Assembly: GCA_965230065.1 (NCBI GenBank)
Contig: OZ245942.1
Location: 7,006,001-7,070,000 of the forward strand
Origin: G965230065 sp965230065
GTDB taxonomy: Bacteria; Bacteroidota; Bacteroidia; Cytophagales; Cyclobacteriaceae
Length of the DNA: 64,000 bases
Direction: 5' to 3'
Part shown: positions 63,548 through 64,000 of the stretch, in pieces
Position numbering within the stretch: position 1 is the first letter of the stretch
Layout of the letters: each line of letters opens with the position of its first letter
Translations under genes and position numbers: made by a program
The notes under the pieces: generated by a model
The model's database searches: none
Told to the model about the DNA's origin: nothing
The model's input: the letters and a program-made list of their open reading frames with translations, nothing else

Positions 63548-64000
63548 AGTATTGTGTAACGGTTCTTTTTTTAGTTTTATTGGCTTGTACGGCACAGGCC
63601 CAGGTAGTAAATGAATATTTGGGCGATGAAAGTATGCTGTATGCCGAAACCAAACAAATGAACCAGTTTTTTCGGCGATTTAATGGAGAAGAAGACGAAC
63701 AAGGCAAAAGGTATTATCCCCGTGACCGGATGTACCGCGACCCTTCACTGCGCGAAAAATATTTAAACATGTTGTTCGATAGCCAGAATAAAAAGCTGTC
63801 TGGTCAATTGAAGTCTGAGTTTGTCAAAGATGTAAATGATAAAGAAAATCCTGAATTCCTGGACTTTCATGGAGGTGAGTGGTTTGCAGAAGTGAAAGCA
63901 AAGTTCCGGTATAAAGGCAAAGAAGAAAACGCCATTCTCTTTTTGAAGTTGGAAAGGGCACCCAACGGTGGGTCAAAATGGATTTTCACCCGTATTCATT
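63544..64000 (+). CDS. Exported protein of unknown function (3' end outside window)
   Basis: At least 152 residues from the ATG at 63544, which overlaps the previous stop (ATGA). Signal peptide MKYCVTVLFLVLLACTAQAQ. The mature part is rich in charged and aromatic residues (MNQFFRRFNGEEDE; EFLDFHGGEWFAEVKAKFRY) and suggests an NTF2-like or lipocalin-like fold only vaguely. The frame is open at the right edge. Confidence 0.75.
   Translation, partial: MKYCVTVLFLVLLACTAQAQVVNEYLGDESMLYAETKQMNQFFRRFNGEEDEQGKRYYPRDRMYRDPSLREKYLNMLFDSQNKKLSGQLKSEFVKDVNDKENPEFLDFHGGEWFAEVKAKFRYKGKEENAILFLKLERAPNGGSKWIFTRIH

Overview
The window looks like a piece of a Bacteroidota chromosome, most like a gliding, Cytophagales-type bacterium. 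The evidence is a type IX secretion (T9SS) type A sorting domain, a gliding-motility-type (type B) C-terminal domain, a PorP/SprF protein, SpoIIE/TPR and AraC/TPR regulators, and weak or absent Shine-Dalgarno sites. Core-like blocks (1-29.4 kb and 46.6-64 kb) are moderate in GC. The block at about 29.4-46.4 kb is clearly richer in A+T and full of short accessory genes and transposases.

1-15.6 kb, all minus strand: a large secreted-protein cluster. It holds a giant leucine-rich-repeat (LRR)/Ig protein cut by the left edge, a T9SS cargo protein with aspartate/proline-rich linkers, a small operon (heptad-repeat protein plus YkgJ-type cysteine-cluster protein), and a PorP/SprF protein directly downstream of a 1732-residue LRR/Ig/cadherin protein with a type B sorting domain. 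15.8-29.3 kb: housekeeping and envelope genes. These are an S9 peptidase fused to a sulfatase-modifying-factor-like domain, a TetR regulator, a SulP transporter, a GCS2-CBS fusion translationally coupled to an AstE/AspA-like deacylase, a YceI protein, a CBS-pair protein, and a divergent GMC oxidoreductase / Tat-exported Gfo-Idh-MocA pair. Strong intrinsic terminators separate several of these.

29.4-46.4 kb: the accessory region. It opens with a HepT/MntA toxin-antitoxin pair. After that, about 13 kb reads as an integron-like cassette array with no integron integrase visible (a CALIN-like cluster), genes on the minus strand. Single genes are separated by 60-150 bp imperfect palindromes whose gene-sense layout is AAC - short spacer - stem - stem - longer spacer - CGTT, the layout of attC sites. 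The two outer ends of each cassette are complementary to each other, as expected if an excised circle rebuilds a symmetric attC. Cassette cargo includes membrane proteins, a lipoprotein, a class III nucleotide cyclase and an RibD/DHFR-like reductase. One cassette has been invaded by an IS91-type element whose tyrosine recombinase gene is itself split by an IS3-family element. The region ends with an orphan XRE antitoxin-like gene, an IS1595 element and three small genes of unknown function.

46.6-64 kb: a DUF2723 membrane protein, a fasciclin protein, an AraC/TolB-like/TPR membrane regulator followed by a secreted cupin protein, an OmpL47-type repeat protein and a SpoIIE phosphatase. Next comes a methionine-supply operon metY-metX-hom (minus strand) preceded by a recognisable SAM-I riboswitch. 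The window ends in a plus-strand operon of three exported proteins of unknown function, the last cut by the right edge. I see no rRNA, tRNA or CRISPR array.
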